A stretch of DNA of 64,000 bases from NCBI RefSeq assembly GCF_900128925.1, contig NZ_FQUJ01000002.1, positions 96,856 to 160,855 of the forward strand, given 5' to 3'. The position numbers were made by a program, and so were the translations under genes. This stretch comes from Modicisalibacter ilicicola DSM 19980 (lineage in GTDB: Bacteria > Pseudomonadota > Gammaproteobacteria > Pseudomonadales > Halomonadaceae). This document shows, piece after piece, positions 1 to 10,040 of this stretch (position 1 is the first letter of the stretch; the number at the start of each line of letters is the position of its first letter). The notes beneath the pieces were generated by a model. That model was given only the letters and a program-made list of their open reading frames with translations. It did not search any database and had not been told where the DNA came from.

Positions 1-766
1 TGGAATTCATGATGTAGGTGCCGTGCTCGTCCTCGTCGATGGGCATCAGCTCGCCGGGGCGCGTCACGTCCTCGATCAACGCCGCCTGGACGGGCTTGAG
101 ATCGCCGGTCGTGTCGGTGTCCGCCGCGATGGTGTTGTACTTCCAGCGGCAGGCGTTGGTGCAGGTGCCCTGGTTGGGGTCGCGACGATTGAAGTAGCCC
201 GACAGCAGGCAGCGTCCGGAATAGGCGATGCACAGGGCGCCATGCACGAAGGTCTCGATCTCCAGATCCGGGCATTCGCGGCGAATCTCGCCGATCTCTT
301 CCAGGGAAAGCTCCCGGGACAGAATGATGCGGCTGATGCCCTGCCCCTGCCAGAAACGCGCCGCGGCATGGTTGACCACGTTGGACTGCACCGAGAGGTG
401 GATGGTCTGCTCCGGCCAACGCTCGCGCACCATCATGATCAGCCCCGGGTCGGACATGATCAGCGCGTCCGGGCCGGCCTCGATGACCGGCTCCATGTCG
501 CGCAGGTAGGTCTTGAGCTTGGCGTTGTGGGGCGCGATGTTCGAGGCGACGTAGAACGACTTGCCCTGGGCATGGGCCTCCTCGATGCCGCGGCCCAGAT
601 TGGCGAGGTCGAAATCGTTGTTGCGTACCCGCAGCGAATAACGCGGCTGGCCGGCATAGACCGCATCGGCGCCGTAGGCAAAGGCGTAGCGCATGTTGCG
701 GTAGTTGCCCGCCGGAGAGAGAAGCTCGGGGGCGGTGGTAGCGGCTTCCTGGGCGATAGAGCTCAT
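1..766 (-). CDS. trhP: TrhP (YegQ-type) tRNA hydroxylation protein, peptidase U32 family, 3' truncated by window edge
   Basis: The minus-strand frame from an ATG at 766 runs open to base 1, about 255 residues of a protein usually near 450. The start ELLSPAGNYRNMRYAFAYGA, the run YAGQPRYSLRVRNN, the SDPGLIMMVRE segment and the cysteine-bearing FVHGALCIAYSGRCLLSGY plus CTNACRWKY are the hallmarks I know from E. coli YegQ/TrhP, which with an Fe-S centre makes 5-hydroxyuridine at tRNA position 34 from prephenate. This family identity is from recall of YegQ, the motifs are seen. The C-terminal half lies outside the window. It is the first of three U32-family genes here; the others are ubiU and ubiV near 60 kb. 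Transcription is in the same direction as nnrS, 45 bp upstream. Confidence 0.93.
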   Translation of the reverse strand, partial: MSSIAQEAATTAPELLSPAGNYRNMRYAFAYGADAVYAGQPRYSLRVRNNDFDLANLGRGIEEAHAQGKSFYVASNIAPHNAKLKTYLRDMEPVIEAGPDALIMSDPGLIMMVRERWPEQTIHLSVQSNVVNHAAARFWQGQGISRIILSRELSLEEIGEIRRECPDLEIETFVHGALCIAYSGRCLLSGYFNRRDPNQGTCTNACRWKYNTIAADTDTTGDLKPVQAALIEDVTRPGELMPIDEDEHGTYIMNS

Positions 767-811
767 GCTGTCCAGCTAGTGATATGATAAAAGTGAATGC
801 CGATTATCGGT

Positions 812-2032
812 TTATCCATCCTTGCCATCCACCCGGGCGCTGAGCAGCGGCCTGGTGTAGAGCATCAGGAAGGTCGCGTAGGCCAGGCACCACAGCAGAA
901 TGCTCAGGCTCAGCATCCAGTGGGTGACCTGGGGCCAGATGGCCGGGATCAGGGCGCGGAGGACCGTGGCCGCAAGCATCAGACCAAGGGCCAGGCCGAT
1001 GCCGGGCAAGGTTTCGATGGGCCGACCGGTATGTCCTAGCGAGACCCGGGAAATCATGGCGAGGATCATGGTGCTCATGCCGCCCATGGTCAGGGCATGA
1101 ACCGCCAGGGTGGCCGGCAGCAGGTTCATTGCGGCCAGGGCATACATCAAGAAACCCAGCGCCACGAAGCCATAGCTGGCGTGCAGCCCCCATAGCAGCG
1201 GCTCGTGCAGGGTACGCCACCCTTCCCAGCGCGCCAGGCGTAGCAGGTTGGCGAGCCCGGCCAGCAGGGCAATGACGGCGGTGACGATTGGCGGCACCGC
1301 CAGCCCCACGACTGCCAGCAGCAGAATCGCCACCAGTGCCACGACACTACCGATTGCCAGCTTTTCCAGCATCGGGACCGGCTGAGGCTTCTGGCGCTTC
1401 AGGCGCAAGGAGGTGAAAAACGGAATGACCCGGCCACCGAGAATGATCATCAACTGGCTGATCAGCAACACCGCCAGATAGGCGCCCTGACGCACCAGTT
1501 CGCCATCGCCGTGAAGCATGCCGGCATGCATCAGGACATTGGCGATCACCAGAAGCGTCAGCACCGGCAGGAAGATCAGGTTGCGCCATTGCTTGACGCG
1601 AATCACCAGTCGCGCCATGACAGCCGCCACCAGCGGCAGAAAGGCCAGATCGACCAAGGCAATCAGCAGCGGGTCGAGATTGCCGAGGGCCTGGGGAAAG
1701 GCCAGCAGCAGGCGTCCCGCAAGCCACACAGCGACTAGACCGAGCAGCGGCCAGCCCTTGAGGCTGGGCTGGCCGGTCCAGTTCTGCACCGCGGTAAGCA
1801 GGAAACCGGCGGCGATGGCTGCCACGAAGCCGAACAGCATCTCGTGCTGATGCCACCAGATCATGCCGCCCAGCGGTTCCAGCAGCAACGTGCCGTGCCA
1901 GAAGCCGCCCCACACCAGCATGGCCAGCAAGCTGAACAAGGTACCCAACAGGAACAACGGTCGAAACGCCAGTCGCCACAGCGGCATGAGGCGAGTCAGT
2001 TGGGTGTGCTGGGAGAGGCTTCTTTCACTCAT
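812..2032 (-). CDS. nnrS: NnrS family heme-copper membrane protein
   Basis: A 406-residue polytopic membrane protein with about 12 hydrophobic segments. The N-terminal LWRLAFRPLFLLGTLFSL and the GMIWWHQHEMLFGF segment with clustered His are typical of NnrS, a heme- and copper-containing inner-membrane protein that relieves nitric oxide stress in denitrifiers. The frame stays open to a GTG at 2083, but a consensus TATAAT lies at 2092-2087, so that GTG would sit at or before the transcription start; the ATG at 2032 (MSERSLSQ) is preferred although its ribosome site is weak. It follows the nir operon in the same direction, separated by a stem-loop, which fits a role in NO tolerance during nitrite reduction. 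Confidence 0.9.
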   Translation of the reverse strand: MSERSLSQHTQLTRLMPLWRLAFRPLFLLGTLFSLLAMLVWGGFWHGTLLLEPLGGMIWWHQHEMLFGFVAAIAAGFLLTAVQNWTGQPSLKGWPLLGLVAVWLAGRLLLAFPQALGNLDPLLIALVDLAFLPLVAAVMARLVIRVKQWRNLIFLPVLTLLVIANVLMHAGMLHGDGELVRQGAYLAVLLISQLMIILGGRVIPFFTSLRLKRQKPQPVPMLEKLAIGSVVALVAILLLAVVGLAVPPIVTAVIALLAGLANLLRLARWEGWRTLHEPLLWGLHASYGFVALGFLMYALAAMNLLPATLAVHALTMGGMSTMILAMISRVSLGHTGRPIETLPGIGLALGLMLAATVLRALIPAIWPQVTHWMLSLSILLWCLAYATFLMLYTRPLLSARVDGKDG

Positions 2033-2086
2033 GAGGGTTCTCGGCAACTGAAGGCGGCTTCTAATGATGCTTTTTAAATACACCTT

Positions 2087-2092
2087 ATTATA
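2087..2092 (-). promoter_or_regulatory. Consensus -10 element upstream of nnrS
   Basis: TATAAT read on the minus strand at 2092-2087, between the nir-operon stem-loop and nnrS. No convincing -35 is seen at 16-18 bp, so an activator may be needed, but I see no FNR/DNR-type palindrome at the expected distance. The element argues that nnrS has its own promoter and that its start is downstream, at 2032. Confidence 0.45.
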
Positions 2093-2100
2093 GCCGACAA

Positions 2101-2127
2101 GCGCCGAGGGCTGTCTACCCTCGGCGC
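2101..2127 (-). terminator. Stem-loop at the end of the nir operon
   Basis: A perfect 10-bp inverted repeat, GCGCCGAGGG and CCCTCGGCGC, with a 7-nt loop, 35 bp after the nirN stop. On the minus strand it is followed only by TTGT, so it is a strong hairpin with a poor U-tract. It probably ends or attenuates the nirS-D-L-G-H-J-E-N transcript. Confidence 0.6.
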
Positions 2128-2161
2128 ATCGTGGTGTCAGGCGAACATTCTGACCCTGAGC

Positions 2162-3742
2162 CTAATGACTCGTCCCCTCTTCATAGTGCGTCTTGTTCCA
2201 GACGTTGTACTTGCCCGAGGGCTTGTCCATGGGGATGCGCTCGAGTTCATCGAGGGTCTTGGCGTCGTAGACGATCACCGCGCCGTCCCGATCCCAGATG
2301 CTCAGCAGGAGCTTCTCGCCATGGCGATCGAACTCGACATGAGCGGCGGTCTTGCCCGGGGCCGGCTCCAGAGTCTCGACGATCTCGAGGGTCTGCTTGT
2401 CGATCACGTGCACCTTGTCGTGATTGGGCCCGAAGAAGACATCCACCCAGGCGTAGGGCGAGTTTTCGTGGCTGCGCATGAAGAAGCCGGGTCCGGCGGT
2501 CTCGAGGGTCTTGATCAGCGACCAGTCGCGCATGTCGATGATCGACACCGCTCCCTTGGTCAGGTGCGGAATCGCCATCACGCGCCGCCCCTCGTGCATC
2601 CAGCTGATGCCGGAGCCCAGGTGCGGCATGCCCGCCAGCGGCAGGTCGGCGGCCTTTGTGCCGCTGTCGAGGTCGATCACCATGGCGCCCTTGCCGCCCC
2701 GAGCAGCACCGATCACATGGCGGTACTCGGGGTCGAAGAAGAAGTCGTCGAGATAGTCAGGCACCGCGATGCGACGCACGTCGAAGTTGGGCGTGTCGTG
2801 ACTGCGCAGGGCCTCAATGGGCTCCTTCATGTGACCCGTGGAGACCACCGGCGAGGTGGGGATCGGCCAGGGGATCTCCCAGACCTCCTCGAGGTCCTTC
2901 AGCGCGGCGATGAAACTGCCACGCGGCGGTGCCGCGTAGACCGCGCTGACCCGGGAACTCTCGCCGTTTTCATTCTCCACCGGGTAGACCTTCATCGGGT
3001 CCAGGTTGTGGGCCTCGAAAAGCACCAGGGTATGCGGCAGGTAGTTGGCGGCCATCACATAGCGGCCATCCGCGGAGACCGCGATGTTGCGCATGTTGAT
3101 GCCGGCGCGCACCTCGGCGACCATCTCCTGGTTGTAGATGTCGTACTTGCTGATCCAGCCGTCCCGGGAGCCGAAGAAGACATAGCGCCCGTCCGGCGTG
3201 TACTTGGGGCCACCATGCAGGGCGTAACGACTCGGAAAGCGGTCGATGCGCTCGAAGCTGTCGCCGTCGAGCAGGCTGACGTGGTGATCGCCGGTCTCCA
3301 CCACCAGGAACAGGTTCATGGGGTCGGCATCGAAGGTCGGCTCGTCCGGTAGACTGCCGAAGGGATGCATCACCGCGTGGCTCTGCTTGATCTCCGCCAT
3401 GGTCCAGATGGGCGATGTCTCGGGCGGTGTATAGATCCACTGCGCGAGGGCATCGATCTCGGCGTCGTTGAGCAGTTCGCCGAAGCCCATCATCTGGGTC
3501 GCCGGACGCCCCCGGTGGATCACCTCGATGGCTTCGTCTTTCTTCAGACGCGACAGATTGCCCGGCAGCAGCGCCGGCCCCATTCCGCCCAACCGGTCGC
3601 TCCCGTGACAACTGGCGCAGTGCGACTGGTAAAGTGCCTGGCTATCTATATCGTTTTGTCGTGATGCCTCTTCCGCCAATGCCGGCAATGACATCAGCAA
3701 CGCTACCGCCAGCAATCCATTTCCACCAAGGGGTCTTACCAT
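2162..3742 (-). CDS. nirN: NirN, dihydro-heme d1 dehydrogenase (c-type cytochrome / d1-binding propeller)
   Basis: 526 residues. A Sec signal peptide (about residues 1-23, ending LPALA) is followed by a small cytochrome c domain with CASCH near residue 42 and then an eight-bladed propeller like that of NirS. In known systems NirN oxidises dihydro-heme d1 to heme d1 in the periplasm, the last step of cofactor synthesis, and passes it to NirS. It is told from NirS by its shorter N-terminus, its position last in the operon next to nirE, and because the second cd1-like protein at 7942 has the full NirS features. Its ATG overlaps the nirE stop (ATGGTAA), implying translational coupling. Confidence 0.93.
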   Translation of the reverse strand: MVRPLGGNGLLAVALLMSLPALAEEASRQNDIDSQALYQSHCASCHGSDRLGGMGPALLPGNLSRLKKDEAIEVIHRGRPATQMMGFGELLNDAEIDALAQWIYTPPETSPIWTMAEIKQSHAVMHPFGSLPDEPTFDADPMNLFLVVETGDHHVSLLDGDSFERIDRFPSRYALHGGPKYTPDGRYVFFGSRDGWISKYDIYNQEMVAEVRAGINMRNIAVSADGRYVMAANYLPHTLVLFEAHNLDPMKVYPVENENGESSRVSAVYAAPPRGSFIAALKDLEEVWEIPWPIPTSPVVSTGHMKEPIEALRSHDTPNFDVRRIAVPDYLDDFFFDPEYRHVIGAARGGKGAMVIDLDSGTKAADLPLAGMPHLGSGISWMHEGRRVMAIPHLTKGAVSIIDMRDWSLIKTLETAGPGFFMRSHENSPYAWVDVFFGPNHDKVHVIDKQTLEIVETLEPAPGKTAAHVEFDRHGEKLLLSIWDRDGAVIVYDAKTLDELERIPMDKPSGKYNVWNKTHYEEGTSH

Positions 3743-4581
3743 GCCACGGCTCCCAGCACCTCGTGGGTCTCGGCCTTCACGTGCTCGGGCTGGGCCACGG
3801 CCAGGGTCTCTGCCAGGCGCACCACCTCACCCACCACAATTAGGGTGGGCGGCTTGAAGGTTTCCCGGGCGATGGTGTCCACCAGGTCGTCGAGACACGT
3901 CAGTACCTGACGCTGTTCGCTGGTGGTACCGCGCTCCACCAGGGCCACCGGATGCGACCCCGGCAGGCCTCGCTGCATGAGCTCGCGGCTGATCAGCGCC
4001 GCGTTGGCGAGCCCCATGTAGAACACCACGGTCTGGTGAGGAGCCGACAGGGCATCCCAGTTGAGTTCCAGGCAGTTGTCACCCTTGCAGTGCCCGGTCA
4101 CGAAGGTCACGCTCTGGGCATGATCGCGGTGGGTCAACGGAAAGCCGGCATAGGTGGAGCAGCCCGACGCCGAGGTGATGCCCGGCACCACCCGGAAAGC
4201 GACCTGATGATCGATCAGGTACTCGGCTTCCTCGCCGCCGCGACCGAAGATGAACGGATCGCCGCCCTTCAGGCGCACGACACGCTTGCCCTCCCGGGAG
4301 AGCTTCACCAGCAGGGCGTTGGTCTGCTCCTGGGTCAGGGCATGGCAGCGCGAGGCCTTGCCCACGTAATAGGACTCGGCGCTGACTGATGCCATGTCCA
4401 GAACGTCCTGAGACACCAGCCGGTCGAACACCAGGCAATCGGCCTGTTGCAGAAGCGACAGGGCACGCAGGGTCAGAAGCCCCGGGTCTCCCGGGCCGGC
4501 GCCCACGATGGCCACCTCGCCTGGCGCCAGGGGCGCTTCGGTCAGGTGATAGCAGAAGCGTCGTGTTTGTGTCGTCGTCAT
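3736..4581 (-). CDS. nirE: NirE, uroporphyrinogen-III C-methyltransferase
   Basis: 281 residues of the SUMT/CobA fold. Seen are the N-terminal VAIVGAGPGDPGLLTLRA loop, VRLKGGDPFIFGRGGEEAEY and the VVPGITSASGCSTYAGFPLT segment, all SAM- and substrate-binding hallmarks. It methylates uroporphyrinogen III at C2 and C7 to precorrin-2, the entry to heme d1 (via siroheme). The ATG at 4581 is chosen because GGGGAGAG lies just upstream; an in-frame ATG at 4599 is possible. It overlaps nirN by 7 bp and sits 35 bp after nirJ. A housekeeping CysG-type enzyme could share the fold, but the location fixes the assignment. Confidence 0.94.
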   Translation of the reverse strand: MTTTQTRRFCYHLTEAPLAPGEVAIVGAGPGDPGLLTLRALSLLQQADCLVFDRLVSQDVLDMASVSAESYYVGKASRCHALTQEQTNALLVKLSREGKRVVRLKGGDPFIFGRGGEEAEYLIDHQVAFRVVPGITSASGCSTYAGFPLTHRDHAQSVTFVTGHCKGDNCLELNWDALSAPHQTVVFYMGLANAALISRELMQRGLPGSHPVALVERGTTSEQRQVLTCLDDLVDTIARETFKPPTLIVVGEVVRLAETLAVAQPEHVKAETHEVLGAVAW

Positions 4582-4616
4582 GGTGTCTCTCCCCGGCATC
4601 GTCACATTCTTTTTTA

Positions 4617-5813
4617 TCAAAGCTCGACGGCCTGAATGGCGTCCGCCGGCGCGCTGATGCGCCGGTCTTGCCCTTGCACGCCGATCTCTTCGTTGGTCAG
4701 GTAGCACCCGGGGTCCTCTTCCCAGGGATCGCCGCTCACCTTCCAGGCACGCACCCGCGTGTTGCCGTTGCAGATCGCCAGATACCGGCACTCGGCACAC
4801 CGCCCCTTCACTGGACGCGGACGCTGGCGCATCCCCAAAACCAGCGGGTCCCGGGTATCGCGCCATATCTCGGAGAACGGTTTGTCACGCACGTTGCCCA
4901 GTTCATGATCCCACCAGAAGGTGTCCGGATGCACGACCCCGAGATTGTCGATGTTGGCAATGTTCTCACCGGAAGCATTGCCGCCCCACTGCTCCAGGCG
5001 CCGGCGCAGCGTGTCGGCCTGATCGGGAAAATGATGCTCGGCCCACTGGAGCAGGAAGGGGCCATCCGCGTCGTTGTTGCCGGTCACGTATTCCCGCTCC
5101 ACGCCTCGTTCGAGCTCGTCCCGGCAGTGATCGAACAGCAGCGTCATGGCATCTCGGGTCATCTGGTACCAGGCATCCTGCTTGCGATGCCGGTGACCGC
5201 GACCACCGTAGTTGAGATGCGACAGGTAGAACTTGTCGATGTCGTGCTCGTCGAGCAGCTTGAGGATCTCGGGCAATTGGGCGTAGTTGTGCTGGGTCAG
5301 GGTGGTGCGCAACCCGACCTTGATGCCGTGCGCCTTGCACAGCGCCACGGCATGCATGGACTCGCGAAAGGCCCCTTGGCGGCGGCGGAACTCGTCATGC
5401 GTCGCCTCCAGGCCATCGATGCTGATGCCCACGTAGTCGTAGCCTGCTGCGGCGATCTCGGCGATGTTGTCTTCGGTGATCAGGGTACCGTTGGTGGAAA
5501 GCCCGGTATACAGGCCCAGTTCCTTGGCACGCCTCGAGATCGCGAAGATGTCCGGGCGCATCAGCGGCTCGCCGCCGGACAGGATCAGCGCGGGCACGCG
5601 AAAGCCCTTGAGGTCCTCGAGCACCTCGAAGGCTTCCTGGGTGCTCAGCTCCCCCTTGAAGTCGATGTCCGCAGACACCGTATAGCAGTGTTTGCAGGTC
5701 AGGTTGCAGCGACGGATCAGATTCCAGATCACCACCGGCCCGGGAGGCTTGCGGGCCGGCCCCAGAGGCGCCGGCTCGAGCAATGTCTTGATGTAGCGGG
5801 TGACTCGAAACAT
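4617..5813 (-). CDS. nirJ: NirJ, radical SAM heme d1 biosynthesis protein
   Basis: 398 residues. The radical-SAM motif CNLTCKHC lies near residues 38-45, followed by the glycine-rich ILSGGEPL. A C-terminal SPASM-like cysteine cluster (CAECRYLAIC, then a later Cys) would bind a second Fe-S centre. NirJ replaces two propionate side chains of the decarboxylated siroheme by oxo groups during heme d1 formation in the cytoplasm. AAGGAG lies 6 nt before the ATG at 5813, which decides this start although the frame extends further upstream. It follows nirH by 23 bp in the nir operon. Confidence 0.95.
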   Translation of the reverse strand: MFRVTRYIKTLLEPAPLGPARKPPGPVVIWNLIRRCNLTCKHCYTVSADIDFKGELSTQEAFEVLEDLKGFRVPALILSGGEPLMRPDIFAISRRAKELGLYTGLSTNGTLITEDNIAEIAAAGYDYVGISIDGLEATHDEFRRRQGAFRESMHAVALCKAHGIKVGLRTTLTQHNYAQLPEILKLLDEHDIDKFYLSHLNYGGRGHRHRKQDAWYQMTRDAMTLLFDHCRDELERGVEREYVTGNNDADGPFLLQWAEHHFPDQADTLRRRLEQWGGNASGENIANIDNLGVVHPDTFWWDHELGNVRDKPFSEIWRDTRDPLVLGMRQRPRPVKGRCAECRYLAICNGNTRVRAWKVSGDPWEEDPGCYLTNEEIGVQGQDRRISAPADAIQAVEL

Positions 5814-5836
5814 GATAACTCCTTGCGAAACGCTGC

Positions 5837-6391
5837 TCAGGTCTTCTCGGCGGAACGGTCGGTCTCGGCGTGGCGCTTGGCCAGGCGCAGACCGGTCTTC
5901 TTGAGAATACGCGAGCTGTAGAGAATGCGGTGGCTGCGGCAGGCATCGCCGAGGAGCGCGGCAAGCTCCTCGGCCTGGCGCTCGACCTCTTCTCGGGAGC
6001 GGCCGTGCAGCATGGCGAACAGGTTGTAGGGCCACTCCGGCAGGTGCCGCGGACGTCGATAGCAGTGGCTGACACCGGGCAGCCTCGCCACTTCGCGGCC
6101 CAGGCGGTCGATGTGGGTATCGTCGACATCCCACACGGTCATGCCGTTGGCCACGTAACCGAGCCGGTAATGGTTGGGTACCGCGGCGATACGCCGAATT
6201 ACGCCGAGCTCCTGCATGCGCGCCATACGTCGACGGACCTCCTCGGCGCTCATGCCCACCTGCTCGCCTACCGCTGCCCAGGGGTCGGAAACCAAGGGCA
6301 GGCCCGATTGGGTCGCCAGGACGATGGCGCGGTCCCGCTCGTCGAGCACGGCGTCTGTCGGGGCCTCAGACAGGCAGGTGGAGTCGGACAT
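5837..6391 (-). CDS. nirH: NirH, siroheme decarboxylase subunit (Lrp/AsnC fold)
   Basis: 184 residues with an N-terminal winged-helix region and a C-terminal AsnC-like domain, the arrangement of the siroheme decarboxylase family. The signature CYRRPRHLPEWPYNLFAMLHG is shared with NirL (CYRRPRRLPEWPYNLFCMIHG), as in the NirH/NirL branch. The complex decarboxylates siroheme to 12,18-didecarboxysiroheme; it is not a DNA-binding regulator in this setting. GGAAG precedes the ATG at 6391. The start overlaps the nirG end by 26 bp. Which of the four paralogues is called H rests on gene order D-L-G-H as in Pseudomonas. Confidence 0.9.
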   Translation of the reverse strand: MSDSTCLSEAPTDAVLDERDRAIVLATQSGLPLVSDPWAAVGEQVGMSAEEVRRRMARMQELGVIRRIAAVPNHYRLGYVANGMTVWDVDDTHIDRLGREVARLPGVSHCYRRPRHLPEWPYNLFAMLHGRSREEVERQAEELAALLGDACRSHRILYSSRILKKTGLRLAKRHAETDRSAEKT

Positions 6392-6845
6392 GGAATTCTT
6401 CCTGCTTGGGCATGTTGTACACCGGATAGCCGGTATCGGCTTCGATGGCGGCGATGACTTCGGCGATACGCTCCGGGGTCTCGGTAGCCAGCACGAACCA
6501 CATGTTGAGGCGATGCTCCCGGCGATAGTTGTGGGCGACCTCGGGGAACGTGTTGACCCGCTCGACGATCTCGTCGAAGCGGGCTTCCGGGATTGCCATC
6601 GCGGCCAGGGTGAGTCCACCGCCCAGGCGTTCGGCATGATACATGGGCCCGAAGCGGCTGAGCACGCCATTTTCCTTGAGTGCCTTCAGGCGCTCGAGCA
6701 GCACCTGTTCGTCGATCGCCAGCTCGTCGGCGACCGCCGCGAAAGGTGCCTCGACGACCGGCAGCCCATCCTGCAGCCGGTTGATGATGCGGCGATCGAG
6801 GACATCCAGGTCGGCGATGTCATGCTTGGCCATTGGCGCTGACAT
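6366..6845 (-). CDS. nirG: NirG, siroheme decarboxylase subunit
   Basis: 159 residues, same Lrp/AsnC-like two-domain plan as its neighbours. It carries the NirD/NirG-branch segment AHNYRREHRLNMWFVLAT, matching NHNYAREHDYNLWFVMTA of nirD at 7389, and the ending YNMPKQEEFHVRL. It acts with NirD, NirL and NirH in siroheme decarboxylation. AAGGAAG lies 5 nt before the ATG at 6845. The gene follows nirL by 10 bp and overlaps nirH. Confidence 0.9.
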   Translation of the reverse strand: MSAPMAKHDIADLDVLDRRIINRLQDGLPVVEAPFAAVADELAIDEQVLLERLKALKENGVLSRFGPMYHAERLGGGLTLAAMAIPEARFDEIVERVNTFPEVAHNYRREHRLNMWFVLATETPERIAEVIAAIEADTGYPVYNMPKQEEFHVRLHLPV

Positions 6846-6855
6846 AGGTTCTTCC

Positions 6856-7392
6856 TTATTCACCCAGATACCGGGCACCGTGCTGACGATAGGCGCGCGT
6901 GCTGAACAGCACCCGATGAGGCACCTGCTCGAGCCCTTGGCGCGCCACAATGGCATCGAGCTCGCTCAAGACTCGCGGGCGACGAGTGCCGTGAATCATG
7001 CAGAACAGGTTATAGGGCCATTCGGGCAAGCGACGCGGCCGCCGGTAGCACAGGGTAACGGCGGATTCTGCAGCCAGGCGACGTCCCAGTGCCGCGACCT
7101 GGTCGTCCGGCACGTCCCAGACCACCATGGCATTCGCCCTGATGCCCAGCGGGCGATGCTTGACCACCAGCCCCAGGCGCTTGATCAGACCGTCGGCCTG
7201 CCAATGCTCGACCAGGGCCAGGACCTCGGCCTCGCTCATGCCGCATTGTTCGGCCAGGGTTTGCCAGGGCCGCGAGGTCAAGGGCAAGCCCCTCTCGAGC
7301 AAGGCACGCAAGCGTTGTACGTCACCTCGGGTCGACGGAAGCTCGGCGACGGGTTGCCGGTTGCCTTGCATGGCCAGCGTGGTGCTTGTCAT
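6856..7392 (-). CDS. nirL: NirL, siroheme decarboxylase subunit
   Basis: 178 residues. A winged-helix-like first half (REDVQ-type region, SRPWQTLAEQCGMSEAEVLAL) precedes the CYRRPRRLPEWPYNLFCMIHG signature that it shares with nirH. It is one of four separate decarboxylase-type subunits; some denitrifiers have D and L fused, here they are separate with an ATGA overlap (nirD stop within the nirL start at 7392). The role in didecarboxysiroheme formation follows from family knowledge. Confidence 0.9.
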   Translation of the reverse strand: MTSTTLAMQGNRQPVAELPSTRGDVQRLRALLERGLPLTSRPWQTLAEQCGMSEAEVLALVEHWQADGLIKRLGLVVKHRPLGIRANAMVVWDVPDDQVAALGRRLAAESAVTLCYRRPRRLPEWPYNLFCMIHGTRRPRVLSELDAIVARQGLEQVPHRVLFSTRAYRQHGARYLGE

Positions 7393-7874
7393 GCGTCCTC
7401 CAGCTCGTCCCAGGGAATGGGAAAACCCAGGTCGATATGGAAGCCTTCCAGCATCGGCAGGCGCAACAAGGGCCGGCCGAGGGTCTCCTCCAGATGATCC
7501 AGCCGCCTTTCGAGTTGCTGCTCGTCGGGGGCGGTCATCACGAACCACAGGTTGTAGTCGTGTTCCCGAGCGTAGTTATGGTTCACTCCCGGGGCGAGAT
7601 TGATGAGCTCTGCATATGCCTCGCGTTCGTCTTCCGGCACCGCCACTGCGGCCAGCAGGCTGGCGCCTGCCTTGGCATGGTCGAAGACCGGCCCCACACG
7701 ACTCAGCACGCCCAGATGCTGCAGACGCTGCAGGCGTTCGAGCAGTTCGCTCTCCGCCAGACCCAGCGTCTCGGCCATGGCCGCGTAGGGACGTTCACAG
7801 ACCGGCAGGTCACGCTGGTAGCCATCGATCAGACGGCGATCCAGGGCATCGAGTTGGTGGGCGAGTCGAGGCAT
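7389..7874 (-). CDS. nirD: NirD, siroheme decarboxylase subunit
   Basis: 161 residues, first of the decarboxylase block after nirS. The segment GVLSRVGPVFDHAKAG with NHNYAREHDYNLWFVMTA marks the D/G branch. The ATG at 7874 is used; a GTG two codons upstream (7880) is equally open and neither has a clear Shine-Dalgarno. It is separated from nirS by 67 bp containing a GC-rich hairpin, so its expression is likely lower than that of nirS. It overlaps nirL by 4 bp. Confidence 0.9.
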   Translation of the reverse strand: MPRLAHQLDALDRRLIDGYQRDLPVCERPYAAMAETLGLAESELLERLQRLQHLGVLSRVGPVFDHAKAGASLLAAVAVPEDEREAYAELINLAPGVNHNYAREHDYNLWFVMTAPDEQQLERRLDHLEETLGRPLLRLPMLEGFHIDLGFPIPWDELEDA

Positions 7875-7902
7875 CGGCACAGCTCACTGTCGAAGATGGC
7901 AA

Positions 7903-7922
7903 GGCGGGCCTTGCGGCCCGCC
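7903..7922 (-). terminator. GC-rich hairpin between nirS and nirD (attenuator or mRNA 3' stabiliser)
   Basis: Perfect 8-bp inverted repeat GGCGGGCC / GGCCCGCC with a 4-nt loop, 20 bp after the nirS stop. No U-tract follows on the minus strand. Such a hairpin can partly end transcription or protect the 3' end of the abundant nirS message while letting some polymerase into nirDLGHJEN. Confidence 0.55.
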
Positions 7923-7941
7923 TGCCTGGTCGGCTCAGCGA

Positions 7942-9729
<1,788 letters not shown>

Positions 9730-9753
9730 CTACCATGCCGCCGGGTCATGTTC

Positions 9754-9767
9754 TTGTTCTGGATCGC
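9754..9767 (-). promoter_or_regulatory. Weak FNR/DNR-like half-conserved site upstream of nirS
   Basis: TTGTTCTGGATCGC matches TTGAT-N4-ATCAA at 7 of 10 positions. Its centre (9760.5) would place a class II start near 9719, just before the nirS ribosome site. Only one half is well kept, so it is a candidate only; nirS may instead depend on the strong box at 9956 acting from a distance. Confidence 0.3.
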
Positions 9768-9955
9768 AGGCCAGAGGCCCCTTCGCATGGGCGTCTCTCG
9801 GCCGTTATATCGATATGGCAGATAGGCATAAAATGCATGCCAACTACCTCTTTTGGGGTATATCGAAGCTCTTCTTGTTACTGCTATGCATTGCCTGCAT
9901 CCAAGGCATCGACTCACCGCCACGGGCATCGTCGCAGCCCTCATGTCCGGGGATA

Positions 9956-9969
9956 TTGATCAGGATCAA
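9956..9969 (+). promoter_or_regulatory. Perfect FNR/DNR-type box in the nirS-nirC divergent region
   Basis: TTGATCAGGATCAA is a 10/10 match to TTGAT-N4-ATCAA. With the usual -41.5 spacing the start of transcription would be near 10004, after the T/A-rich CACTTAAAAC, giving a 37-nt leader to nirC at 10041. This argues for activation of nirCF by an FNR, ANR or DNR-type protein under low oxygen or NO, and rules out the GTG at 9990 as the nirC start. Confidence 0.85.
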
Positions 9970-10040
9970 GGTTCAGGGCGTTAGGCGATGTGACACTTAA
10001 AACATTCTTTCAAAAAGCACCTTTCAATATTTTCAGAACG

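Noticed and set aside
23-787. Long plus-strand open frame opposite trhP
   Set aside because: It is the antisense shadow of trhP in GC-rich DNA; the minus strand holds the conserved motifs.
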